Assembly: GCF_029223485.1 (NCBI RefSeq) | Contig: NZ_JARHTP010000020.1 | Span: 186,001-250,000 of the forward strand | Direction of reading: 5' to 3' | DNA: 64,000 nucleotides | Origin: Streptomyces coacervatus | GTDB taxonomy: Bacteria; Actinomycetota; Actinomycetes; Streptomycetales; Streptomycetaceae | Part shown: positions 8,892 to 16,760 of the stretch, in pieces | Position numbering within the stretch: position 1 is the first letter of the stretch | Layout of the letters: each line of letters begins with the position of its first letter | The notes under the pieces: generated by a model | Told to the model about the DNA's origin: nothing | The model's input: only the letters and a program-made list of their open reading frames with translations | Databases searched by the model: none | Position numbers and translations under genes: made by a program

Positions 8892-9944
8892 GTGCAGCTC
8901 CTCCCCGACGCCGTCCGCCGCCTGGCCGGCTGGTGCGCCGTCGTCCTGCTGGTTGCCGGGGTCGTCTACGTCGGGGTCCGGCTGTGCTCGGAGTTCCGGA
9001 CCGCCGTGACACCGGTGCTGCTCGCCCTGCTCGGCACCGCGCTGCTCGGGCCCCTGCACCGGCGGCTCGTCAGGGCGAAGGTCAACCGGTCGATCGCCGC
9101 CGGGCTGACGTGTGTTGCGGTGGTCGCCGTCGTCGGCGGGGCCGTGTACATCGTCGTCGCCGCGCTCATCGACACCGGGGACCAGATCGTCGCCTCGCTG
9201 AAGGACGCGGCTCAGGGCGTCGCCGACCACTTCGGGGCCGCGGGGACCTCCTTGGACGACCTCGCCACGAACGCGAAGGACCTGCTCACCAAGTTCGGCG
9301 GGACGGCCGCGTCCAACGTCATCAGCGGGGTGAGCATCGTCGGCGAGAGCATCGCCATGGCCGTGCTGGCGCTGTTCCTCGTATTCTTCTTCCTGCGGGA
9401 CTCGCACAAGGCCGCCGACCTGATCCGGGGCCTCGCTCCCGGGGAGAGCGGCGAAACGCTCGAAGCCATGGCCCGGCGGGCCTTCGAGGCCGTCGAGGGG
9501 TTCATGCGCGGAACCACCCTCATCGCGCTCATCGACGCCGTCTGCATCACCGTGGGGCTGCTGGTGCTGGATGTGCCCGGTGCCGTCGGGCTCGGCGCGC
9601 TCGTCTTCGTCGGCGCCTACGTCCCCTACCTCGGCGCCTTCCTCTCCGGCGCCGTCGCCGTGCTGGTCGCGCTCGCCGACCGGGGGTTCGTGATCGCGCT
9701 GTGGGTGCTCGGGGTGGTGCTGGCGGTCCAGGTGCTGGAGGGGCATGTGCTGCAGCCCATGATCCAGAGCCGTACCGTGCAGATGCATCCGGCGGTGGTG
9801 ATGGTCGCGATCACGGCGGGGGCGTCCGTCGCCGGGGTTCTCGGCATGCTGCTGGCGGTGCCGCTGACCGCGGCCGCCTTCGGGGTCGTACACGAGCTGC
9901 GGACGCGCTACCCGGAGCCGGAGGCCGAGCCGTCGGACTCGTAG
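8892..9944 (+). CDS. AI-2E family transporter / PerM-type permease
   Basis: 350 residues with about 8 TM helices in the arrangement of the AI-2E (TqsA/PerM/YdiK) family: an N-terminal pair of helices, a soluble region at residues ~95-150 (SLKDAAQGVADHFGAAG), and a C-terminal helical block with 'GFMRGTTLIALIDAV' and 'LEGHVLQPMIQSRTVQMHPAVV'. The latter is a recognisable family signature. Actinobacterial members are of unknown substrate. Start GTG 8892 has no clear Shine-Dalgarno. The 3' end overlaps the convergent phosphatase gene by 37 nt. Confidence 0.88.
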   Translation: MQLLPDAVRRLAGWCAVVLLVAGVVYVGVRLCSEFRTAVTPVLLALLGTALLGPLHRRLVRAKVNRSIAAGLTCVAVVAVVGGAVYIVVAALIDTGDQIVASLKDAAQGVADHFGAAGTSLDDLATNAKDLLTKFGGTAASNVISGVSIVGESIAMAVLALFLVFFFLRDSHKAADLIRGLAPGESGETLEAMARRAFEAVEGFMRGTTLIALIDAVCITVGLLVLDVPGAVGLGALVFVGAYVPYLGAFLSGAVAVLVALADRGFVIALWVLGVVLAVQVLEGHVLQPMIQSRTVQMHPAVVMVAITAGASVAGVLGMLLAVPLTAAAFGVVHELRTRYPEPEAEPSDS

Positions 9945-12061
9945 AGCTCGAACCAGATGCTCTTGCCCTCGCCCTGCGGGTCGACGCCCCATGCGTCCGC
10001 GAGCAGCTCGATGAGCATCAACCCGCGCCCGGAGGAGGCCAGTTCACCGGGGCGGCGCTTGTGCGGCAGGGCGTCGCTGTTGTCGGTGACGCCGATACGC
10101 ATCCGGCGGCCGCCCAGCTCGCCCTGCACCTCGGCCAGCAGCAGGGCGTCGGCGTCGGTGTGCACGAGGACGTTGGTGAGCATCTCGGACACCAGCAGCA
10201 CCGCCGAGTCGACCTGGTCCGTCGAGGGCCAGTCGTGCAGCAGCTCCCGCAGCTGCTGGCGGGCCACCGCCACCCGCTCCGGCTCGGCCTGGGCGACGGA
10301 CAGCATGGTGCGGCGCACCGGCGGCGGCACGAACAGCGCTTCGCCGTGACCCTCCCCCGGCCGGGACAGCAGCAGTACGGCTATGTCGTCCTCGCGCCGG
10401 TCGGCGAGCGGGCCGGTGGTGTGGTGGGAGGAGGGGCCGTGCACGCCCTGCACCAGGGCGTCGGCCAGCTCCTCCAGGTCGTCGCCCTTGTGGTCCTCCA
10501 GGATCGTGCGGATCCGCTGCCAGCCGCTCTCCAGATCGTGGCCGCCGGTCTCGATCAGACCGTCGGTGCAGATCAGCATGGTCTCGCCGGGTTCGAGGGT
10601 GATCCGGGTGGTCGGGTAGTCGGCGTCCGGATCGATGCCGAGCGGCAGACCCCCTGCGGTCGGCCGGGCCAGCACCGTCCCGTCCGCCATCCGGATCGCC
10701 GGGTCGGGATGCCCGGCGCGGGCGATGTCGAGGGTCCCCGTCGCCGGGTCGGCCTCGACGTACAGACAGGTGGCGAAGCGCAGGTCCAAGGCGCCGTCCT
10801 CGTCCGGGGCGCCGTCCGACATGCCGTGCAGGAAGCGGGAGGCGCGGGAGAGCACCGCGTCGGGACGGTGGCCCTCGGAGGCGTATGCGCGCAGGGCGAT
10901 ACGGAGCTGGCCCATCAGGCCGGCCGCCCGCACGTCATGGCCCTGCACGTCACCGATGACCAGGGCGATCCGTCCTCCCCCAGAGGGGGTGCCCCCAGGC
11001 AGCGGGATCATGTCGTACCAGTCGCCGCCGACCTGGAGGCCGCCGCCGGTGGGGACGTAGCGGGCGGCGACGCTCATGCCCGGTATCTGCGGGCCGAGGG
11101 TCGGCAGCATCGAGCGCTGCAGGCCGTCGGTCAGCGCACGCTCGGTCTCGGCGGTCCCGGCCCGGGACAGCGCCTGGGCGAGCATGCGGGCCACCGTCGT
11201 CAGCACGGACCGCTCGTCGGGATTGAACGTGACGGGGTAGGCGAAGGCCGCCATCCAGGCGCCCATCGTGCGACCGGCCACGGTCAGCGGCAGAAACGCC
11301 CAGGAACTGCGGCCGAAGGACGAGGCGAGCGGCCAGGTGACCGGGTAGCGGGACTTGTACTGCTGGGGCGTGGAGAGATAGACGGCACGGCCCGTGCGGA
11401 CCACCTCGGCGGCCGGGTAGTCGGTCTCCAGCGACATATGGGAGAAGGGGCCGTCGCTGGGCTGGTGGCCGTGGTGGCCGATGATGGTCAGCCGGTCGCC
11501 CTGCACGCTGAACACGGCCAGCCCGTCCGGCGAGAACCCCGGCATCGACAGGCCCGCCGCGACCCGCAGCACCTCCTCCGTGGACCGCGCCTCGGCCAGC
11601 GCCCGGCCCGCGTCCAGCAGGAACGCCTCCCGCGAGCGCCGCCAGTCGCCGGTGACGGCGCTGCGTCCGGCCGGTGTGCCCGGGGTCGGCTCGGTGACCT
11701 CCTGGAGCGTGCCGATCAGCTGGAAGGACTTCTTCTCGGGGTCGAACGAGGGCTTGGAGCGGGAGCGGACGACACGGATGATCCGGCCGTGCTCATCCAT
11801 GATCCGGATCCGCACCTCGGCCAGCGTGCCCTCGGCGACGGCCAGCCCGACGACGGCGATGATCTCGTTCCAGTCGACCGGATGGAGCCGGGCCCGGGCC
11901 TTGGCCTCCGTGAGCGTGGTCTGCTCGGCGGGCAGTCCGAGCAGCCGAGCCGCTTCGGCGTCGACCGTGACGAGTTCGGTGGCGGTGTCCCAGTGCCACA
12001 GGCCGGTCGCGAGGGCGGCGAGAACCTCCCCCACGGCGGGCAGAGGCTCACCAGTGCGCAT
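9908..12061 (-). CDS. PAS-GAF-SpoIIE phosphatase with C-terminal HATPase (RsbU/anti-sigma type)
   Basis: 717 residues. Order: PAS fold (~1-130, LWHWDTATELVTVDAEA), GAF-like sensor (~150-300), PP2C/SpoIIE phosphatase (~300-560, with GGDWYDMIPLPGG and IALVIGDVQGHDVRA supplying metal-binding Asp residues), and a serine-kinase-type HATPase (~600-710, SEMLTNVLVHT and GRGLMLIELLADAWG). Such proteins combine phosphatase and anti-sigma kinase activities in Streptomyces partner-switching networks. The loop after the first phosphatase motif (PGGTPSGGG) is encoded by a dispersed repeat at 10973-10999. It is divergent from aspS, with parS in the shared intergenic region. Confidence 0.9.
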   Translation of the reverse strand: MRTGEPLPAVGEVLAALATGLWHWDTATELVTVDAEAARLLGLPAEQTTLTEAKARARLHPVDWNEIIAVVGLAVAEGTLAEVRIRIMDEHGRIIRVVRSRSKPSFDPEKKSFQLIGTLQEVTEPTPGTPAGRSAVTGDWRRSREAFLLDAGRALAEARSTEEVLRVAAGLSMPGFSPDGLAVFSVQGDRLTIIGHHGHQPSDGPFSHMSLETDYPAAEVVRTGRAVYLSTPQQYKSRYPVTWPLASSFGRSSWAFLPLTVAGRTMGAWMAAFAYPVTFNPDERSVLTTVARMLAQALSRAGTAETERALTDGLQRSMLPTLGPQIPGMSVAARYVPTGGGLQVGGDWYDMIPLPGGTPSGGGRIALVIGDVQGHDVRAAGLMGQLRIALRAYASEGHRPDAVLSRASRFLHGMSDGAPDEDGALDLRFATCLYVEADPATGTLDIARAGHPDPAIRMADGTVLARPTAGGLPLGIDPDADYPTTRITLEPGETMLICTDGLIETGGHDLESGWQRIRTILEDHKGDDLEELADALVQGVHGPSSHHTTGPLADRREDDIAVLLLSRPGEGHGEALFVPPPVRRTMLSVAQAEPERVAVARQQLRELLHDWPSTDQVDSAVLLVSEMLTNVLVHTDADALLLAEVQGELGGRRMRIGVTDNSDALPHKRRPGELASSGRGLMLIELLADAWGVDPQGEGKSIWFELYESDGSASGSG
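10973..10999. repeat. Small C/G-run repeat inside the SpoIIE phosphatase gene
   Basis: TCCTCCCCCAGAGGGGGTG followed by CCCCCAGG can form a CCCCC/GGGGG hairpin. I recognise this type as a common Streptomyces dispersed element, here read in frame as a Gly/Pro/Ser loop between phosphatase motifs. Confidence 0.5.
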
Positions 12062-12152
12062 TGCCCCACTTTATGGAGAGGTGATCGGGGAGTGCCACCG
12101 ATTGGCCACTCTTAATGGTGGGGAGCCGATCTTGGGGTGCCCGGTACCCTGG

Positions 12153-12174
12153 GGGTGTTTCACGTGAAACACCC
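12153..12174. other. parS: parS chromosome-partitioning site (ParB binding)
   Basis: A perfect 22-bp palindrome centred on TGTTTCACGTGAAACA (12156-12171). This is the classical 16-bp parS sequence and contains the 14-bp Streptomyces consensus GTTTCACGTGAAAC. It lies between the divergent phosphatase and aspS genes, 44 nt before the aspS start. In Streptomyces many parS copies cluster around oriC, which places this window in the chromosome core. I saw no second copy in the window. Confidence 0.95.
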
Positions 12175-12217
12175 TGAGTGACACAGACCCCGATCCGCGA
12201 AGACTGGATGAACGACG

Positions 12218-13981
12218 ATGCATCGGTACAGGTCCCACACCTGCGGCGAGCTCCGCTCCTCTGACGTCGGCACCGACGTCCGGCTGAGTGGCTGGCTGCA
12301 CAATCGGCGCGACCTGGGCGGCATCCTCTTCATCGATCTGCGCGACCACTACGGCATCACGCAGCTCGTCGCCCGTCCGGGCACCCCGGCGTACGAGGCC
12401 CTCGACAAGCTGACCAAGGAGTCGACGGTCCGCGTCGACGGCAAGGTCGTCTCCCGGGGCACCGAGAACGTCAACCCGGACCTGCCGACCGGCGAGATCG
12501 AGGTCGAGGTCGGCGAGGTCGAGCTGCTCGGCGCTGCCGCCCCGCTCCCCTTCACGATCAACGCCGAGGACGGGGTGAACGAGGAGCGGCGCCTGGAGTA
12601 CCGCTTCCTGGACCTGCGCCGCGAGCGCATGCACCGCAACATCCTGCTGCGTACGTCGGTCATCTCGGCCATCCGGCACAAGATGACGGCGCTGGGCTTC
12701 AACGAGATGGCGACGCCGATCCTGTCCGCCACCTCCCCCGAGGGCGCCCGCGACTTCGTGGTGCCGTCCCGTCTGAACCCGGGCAAGTTCTACGCGCTGC
12801 CGCAGGCCCCGCAGCAGTTCAAGCAGCTGCTGATGATCTCCGGCTTCGACCGCTACTTCCAGATCGCGCCCTGCTTCCGTGACGAGGACGCGCGCGCGGA
12901 CCGTTCGCCGGGCGAGTTCTACCAGCTCGACGTCGAGATGAGCTTTGTCGAGCAGGAGGACGTCTTCCGGCCGATCGAGCAGCTGATGACCGAGCTCTTC
13001 GAGGAGTTCGGCGGCGGCCGCCATGTCACCTCCCCCTTCCCGCGGATCCCGTTCCGCGAGGCGATGCTGAAGTACGGCTCCGACAAGCCGGACCTGCGCG
13101 CCCAGCTGGAGCTCGTCGACATCACCGACATCTTCGAGGGCTCGGAGTTCAAGGCCTTCGCGGGCAAGCACGTGCGTGCGCTGCCGGTGCCGGACGTCTC
13201 CGCGCAGCCCCGGAAGTTCTTCGACCAGCTCGGCGACTTCGCGGTCTCGCAGGGCGCCAAGGGCCTGGCCTGGGTGCGCGTGGCCGAGGACGGTTCGCTG
13301 TCCGGCCCGATCGCGAAGTTCCTCACCGAGGAGAACGTCGCCGAGCTGACCAAGCGGCTCCAACTGGCCGCCGGTCACGCCGTGTTCTTCGGCGCGGGCG
13401 AGTTCGACGAGGTCTCGAAGATCATGGGCGCGGTCCGCGTCGAGGCCGCCAAGCGCGCCGGGCACTTCGAGGAGGGCGTCTTCCGGTTCTGCTGGATCGT
13501 CGACTTCCCGATGTACGAGAAGGACGAGGACACCGGCGCGATCGACTTCTCGCACAACCCCTTCTCCATGCCGCAGGGCGGCCTGGAGGCCCTTCAGACG
13601 CAGGACCCGCTGGACATCCTGGGCTGGCAGTACGACATCGTCTGCAACGGCGTCGAGCTGTCCTCCGGCGCGATCCGGAACCACGAGCCGGAGATCATGC
13701 TCAAGGCCTTCGAGATCGCGGGCTACGACCGTGAGACCGTCGAGGACAAGTTCGCCGGCATGCTGCGCGCCTTCCGCTTCGGCGCCCCGCCGCACGGCGG
13801 CATCGCCCCCGGCGTCGACCGCATCGTGATGCTGCTGGCCGACGAGCCGAACATCCGCGAGACCATCGCCTTCCCGCTCAACGGCAACGCCCAGGACCTG
13901 ATGATGGGCGCGCCGACGGAGCTGGAGGAGGCGCGGCTGAGGGAGCTGCACCTGTCGGTGCGCAAGCCGCAGCCGAAGTAA
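12218..13981 (+). CDS. aspS: Aspartyl-tRNA synthetase
   Basis: 587-residue class IIb synthetase, bacterial type. An N-terminal OB fold (GWLHNRRDLGGILFIDLRDHYG) binds the anticodon. Then come motif 2 (FRDEDARADR), a GAD-type insertion around residues 290-410, and motif 3 (GIAPGVDRIVMLLADEPNIRE). The flipping-loop QAPQQFKQLLM is present. After RADR the sequence is SPGEFYQLD, where many bacteria have QPEFTQLD. The long C-terminus and size are normal. It is monocistronic, with a strong terminator after the stop codon. parS lies in its 5' region, so ParB spreading could affect its promoter. Confidence 0.97.
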   Translation: MHRYRSHTCGELRSSDVGTDVRLSGWLHNRRDLGGILFIDLRDHYGITQLVARPGTPAYEALDKLTKESTVRVDGKVVSRGTENVNPDLPTGEIEVEVGEVELLGAAAPLPFTINAEDGVNEERRLEYRFLDLRRERMHRNILLRTSVISAIRHKMTALGFNEMATPILSATSPEGARDFVVPSRLNPGKFYALPQAPQQFKQLLMISGFDRYFQIAPCFRDEDARADRSPGEFYQLDVEMSFVEQEDVFRPIEQLMTELFEEFGGGRHVTSPFPRIPFREAMLKYGSDKPDLRAQLELVDITDIFEGSEFKAFAGKHVRALPVPDVSAQPRKFFDQLGDFAVSQGAKGLAWVRVAEDGSLSGPIAKFLTEENVAELTKRLQLAAGHAVFFGAGEFDEVSKIMGAVRVEAAKRAGHFEEGVFRFCWIVDFPMYEKDEDTGAIDFSHNPFSMPQGGLEALQTQDPLDILGWQYDIVCNGVELSSGAIRNHEPEIMLKAFEIAGYDRETVEDKFAGMLRAFRFGAPPHGGIAPGVDRIVMLLADEPNIRETIAFPLNGNAQDLMMGAPTELEEARLRELHLSVRKPQPK

Positions 13982-13983
13982 CC

Positions 13984-14038
13984 GCAAGCGGTCGTGAAGG
14001 GCTCGAAACCGGCGTCGGTTTCGAGCCCTTTCGCTTGC
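13984..14038 (+). terminator. Strong terminator hairpin after aspS
   Basis: AAGGGCTCGAAACC (13997-14010) pairs perfectly with GGTTTCGAGCCCTT (14017-14030) around a 6-nt loop. An outer GCAAGCG/CGCTTGC arm (13984-13990 with 14032-14038) extends the stem. Confidence 0.9.
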
Positions 14039-14045
14039 GCCCCCT

Positions 14046-14102
14046 GATTCACAGGTTCTTCCGATGTTCCTGCCAGGTTCCCCACGCCTAGCGTCCATCG
14101 CC
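14046..14102 (+). promoter_or_regulatory. Upstream region of dioxygenase 1: 11-bp spaced TTC repeats and leaderless-type -10
   Basis: GATTCACAGGTTC (14046) and CCTGCCAGG (14069) precede TAGCGT at 14089-14094, which is 8 nt from ATG 14103. TTC triplets at 14056, 14067 and 14078 are spaced exactly 11 bp, as in PhoP-type direct repeats. No Shine-Dalgarno is seen, so the mRNA is probably leaderless. The same three landmarks recur before dioxygenase 2. Confidence 0.45.
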
Positions 14103-14978
14103 ATGACAGACACTCAAACACCCGAAGAAAGACGGGAGTTGGCCCGCCGTACGGTCCTCGCGGCCGGTGGTGTGGCCGTGACCGCGGTGGGAGTCGGCGG
14201 TGCCTTCGCGGCCAGTGCGCAGGCCTCCGATCAGGAGGACGCCTGCTACACGCTGACCTCCGAGCTGGTCGAGGGCCCGTACTACATCGACGCCGACAAG
14301 ATCCGCCAGGACATCACGGAGGACCAGCAGGGCATCCCGCTCCACCTCCGCCTCAAGGTGATCGACGCGGAGACCTGCCGGCCGGTCCGGAACGCGGCCG
14401 TGGACATCTGGCACTGCAATGCGAGCGGTGTGTACTCCGGGTACGAGGCGATGGGCAGCGGCGGCGGTGGCCCCGCCCCGACCGGCGCACCGCCGTCGGG
14501 CACCCCGACCGACACGCCCACCGGAACCCCGACCGGCGGCCCTCCCCCGGGCGGTGGCGGCGGCCACCAGGATCCGACCGACGACAAGCGGTACCTGCGC
14601 GGCACCTGGCGTACGGACCGGCACGGCTACGTCACCTTCCGGACCGTCTTCCCCGGCTGGTACCGGGGCCGCTGCGTGCACATCCACGTGAAGGTCCATG
14701 TGGACGGCACCTGGACGGACGCCGGTTACGAGGGCGGCCACAGCTGCCACACGGGCCAGCTGTTCTTCGACGAGAAGTCGGTGCTGCGGACGTACGAGGT
14801 GGAGCCGTACGCCAGTAACACCACGACCCGCACCACGCTCGACGAGGACACCATCTACCCGGACAACGGCCACGAGGGCGGCCTGCTGTACCTCAAGTAC
14901 GACCGCAGGCACATCGCCAGGGGCGTCCAGGGCCATCTGACGCTCGGCGTCGCGCCGGACGAGACGCACGACGGCTGA
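14103..14978 (+). CDS. Exported intradiol ring-cleavage dioxygenase-like protein, copy 1
   Basis: 291 residues. The N-terminus has a Tat-like signal (RRELARRTVLAAGGVAVTAV...ASAQA). The dioxygenase domain keeps the non-haem Fe(III) Tyr/His ligands: GVYSGY, PGWYRGRCVHIHVKV. EGPYYIDADK precedes them. A Gly/Pro/Thr linker (PTGAPPSGTPTDTPTGTPTG) is inserted at residues ~125-160, just after GVYSGYEAMGSG. Family members open catechol-type rings; an exported version suggests action on extracellular aromatics, perhaps plant- or lignin-derived. Upstream in-frame Met codons exist, but 14103 is preferred on the leaderless promoter pattern. Confidence 0.88.
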   Translation: MTDTQTPEERRELARRTVLAAGGVAVTAVGVGGAFAASAQASDQEDACYTLTSELVEGPYYIDADKIRQDITEDQQGIPLHLRLKVIDAETCRPVRNAAVDIWHCNASGVYSGYEAMGSGGGGPAPTGAPPSGTPTDTPTGTPTGGPPPGGGGGHQDPTDDKRYLRGTWRTDRHGYVTFRTVFPGWYRGRCVHIHVKVHVDGTWTDAGYEGGHSCHTGQLFFDEKSVLRTYEVEPYASNTTTRTTLDEDTIYPDNGHEGGLLYLKYDRRHIARGVQGHLTLGVAPDETHDG

Positions 14979-15128
14979 CAGGTCGCCGCCTCCCGCACCC
15001 TCCAGGGGCTTGGAAACCTCACCGGAGGCACACAGGAATCCCGAGGGAGCAGCACAGAAGCCTGTCGTGTCATAGGGGGAGACATCGCAGGTGCGGGCCT
15101 TCCGGGCCGCCGGGCCGAGGAGGAAGCC

Positions 15129-15572
15129 ATGGGGTACGCGATCGCGCTCTCGGCGCTGTTGATCGCCGGGACGGTGGGCGCGGTCGTCGCACTGCGGCGG
15201 ACGCAGGCGGCGCCGGGCGCGACCGAGCTGGACGCGGAGGCCGAGGCCAACCGCTGGCTGATACGGCTGGGCGGCAGCCTGATGCCGCCCGGTGCCAGTG
15301 GCTGGGCGAGCAACGGCAAGGCGGCCGGGCGGGCGCTGACCGACGCCGCGGAGTGCCATCGCGCCGCCCGGTCCCTGCTGGCCGAGGCCCGTACGGCGGC
15401 GGAGTACGAGCGGGTGACGCTGACGGCGCAGCAAGGGCTGCGGCACGTCGACGCGGCACGTGAGGCGCTGGGGCTGGCGGCGGACCCGGCGGCGGCCGCC
15501 GCCACCGAACCGGCACCGCAGGCACCGCAGGCAAGGCAGACGCTTCAAGAACCGATTCCGGCCCGGATTTAA
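15129..15572 (+). CDS. Small membrane-anchored hypothetical protein between the two dioxygenases
   Basis: 147 residues with one N-terminal TM helix (MGYAIALSALLIAGTVGAVV) and a soluble Ala/Glu-rich helical domain (LDAEAEANRWLIRLGGSLM, LTDAAECHRAARSLLAEA). The last 30 residues are Pro/Gln/Ala-rich. GAGGA lies 6 nt before ATG 15129. I do not recognise a family. It sits between two paralogous dioxygenase genes and ends 65 nt before the second. Confidence 0.75.
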   Translation: MGYAIALSALLIAGTVGAVVALRRTQAAPGATELDAEAEANRWLIRLGGSLMPPGASGWASNGKAAGRALTDAAECHRAARSLLAEARTAAEYERVTLTAQQGLRHVDAAREALGLAADPAAAAATEPAPQAPQARQTLQEPIPARI

Positions 15573-15573
15573 G

Positions 15574-15637
15574 GATTCATGGGTTCCACAGTGCTTTCCC
15601 ACGCTCCTGACAGGCGGCCCTCCTAGCTTCGCGGACC
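15574..15637 (+). promoter_or_regulatory. Upstream region of dioxygenase 2, matching that of copy 1
   Basis: GATTCATGGGTTC (15574), CCTGACAGG (15606) and TAGCTT (15624-15629, 8 nt from the ATG) reproduce the order of elements before copy 1. The spacing between blocks differs by a few nt. This suggests that the promoter was duplicated with the gene and kept. Confidence 0.45.
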
Positions 15638-16600
15638 ATGACGGGAAAGCAGACGGCCGAAGAGCCGAAACACAAGAAGGACCTGACGCGCCGCAAGGTG
15701 GTCGTCGTGGGCGCGGGCGCCGTGGCCGCTGTCGGCGTGGGCGGCGGCCTGGCCATGACCGCCTCCGCGGACCAGTCGGCCACGGGAGCGTCGGCGAGCG
15801 CGTCGAGCACGGCGGACACGTGCTACACGCTCACCTCGGAGACCACCGAGGGGCCGTACTACATCGACGCCGACAAGATCCGCCAGGACATCACCGAGGA
15901 CCAGGACGGCATCCCCCTGACCCTCACCCTCAAGGTGATCGACGCCGAGACCTGCAAGCCGGTGAAGAACGCGGCCGTCGACATCTGGCACTGCACCGCG
16001 CTGGGCGTCTACTCCGGTTACGAGGCGATGGGCAGCGGAGGCGCGGGCGGCACCCCGTCCGGCACGCCCACCGACACACCCTCCGGTACGCCTTCCGGCA
16101 CCCCGACGGGCGAGCCTCCGTCCGGCGCCCCCTCCAGCGGCACCGGCGGCGGCCACTCCGAGCCGACCGACGACGAGCGCTATCTGCGCGGCACCTGGAA
16201 GACGGACAAGCACGGTTACGTCACCTTCAAGACCGTCTTCCCGGGCTGGTACCAGGGCCGCTGCGTCCACATCCACGTCAAGGTGCACGTGGACGGCACC
16301 TGGACGGACGCCGGTTACGAGGGCGGCCACACCTGTCACACGGGCCAGCTGTTCTTCGACGAGAAGTCGGTGCTGGCCTCGGCGAAGGTCGCCCCGTACG
16401 CCACGAACACCACGACCCGCACCACCCTCGACGAGGACACGATCTACCCGGACAACGGGCACGAGGGCGGCCTGCTCTACCTCAAATACGACAAGAAGCA
16501 CATCGCCAAGGGCGTACGCGCCCACCTGACCATGGGCGTCGCGCCCGACGAGACGCACGACAGCACGGACACCCAGCCGAGCGCGTCGGCATCGTCGTAG
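15638..16600 (+). CDS. Exported intradiol ring-cleavage dioxygenase-like protein, copy 2
   Basis: 320 residues, a close paralogue of copy 1. It has the same architecture: Tat-like signal (TRRKVVVVGAGAVAAVGVGG), EGPYYIDADKIRQDITEDQ, DIWHCTALGVYSGYEAMGSGG, a Gly/Pro/Thr/Ser linker, and PGWYQGRCVHIHVKVHVDG. All four iron ligands (Tyr, Tyr, His, His) are present. The C-terminus ends in a short Ser/Ala tail (DTQPSASASS). It is separated from copy 1 by the small membrane protein gene, so the arrangement is a duplication with an intervening gene. Confidence 0.9.
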   Translation: MTGKQTAEEPKHKKDLTRRKVVVVGAGAVAAVGVGGGLAMTASADQSATGASASASSTADTCYTLTSETTEGPYYIDADKIRQDITEDQDGIPLTLTLKVIDAETCKPVKNAAVDIWHCTALGVYSGYEAMGSGGAGGTPSGTPTDTPSGTPSGTPTGEPPSGAPSSGTGGGHSEPTDDERYLRGTWKTDKHGYVTFKTVFPGWYQGRCVHIHVKVHVDGTWTDAGYEGGHTCHTGQLFFDEKSVLASAKVAPYATNTTTRTTLDEDTIYPDNGHEGGLLYLKYDKKHIAKGVRAHLTMGVAPDETHDSTDTQPSASASS

Positions 16601-16760
16601 CGCTCAGGGAGTCGTAGTCCTCACGCGGTGCGGGGCGGTCGGAGAAATTTCCGGCCGCCCCGCGGCAACTCCCTTGAATCCGGCGGCCACTTAGGGACGG
16701 AAGCTCCTTCACCGGGGCTTCACGAGCAGCACATGTCCCACAACCGCGTAAGGAATCCCC

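Noticed and set aside
12156..12171. Reading the TTTCACGTGAAA palindrome as an aspS operator
   Set aside because: The exact match to the parS consensus is a far better explanation, though an effect on aspS is possible.
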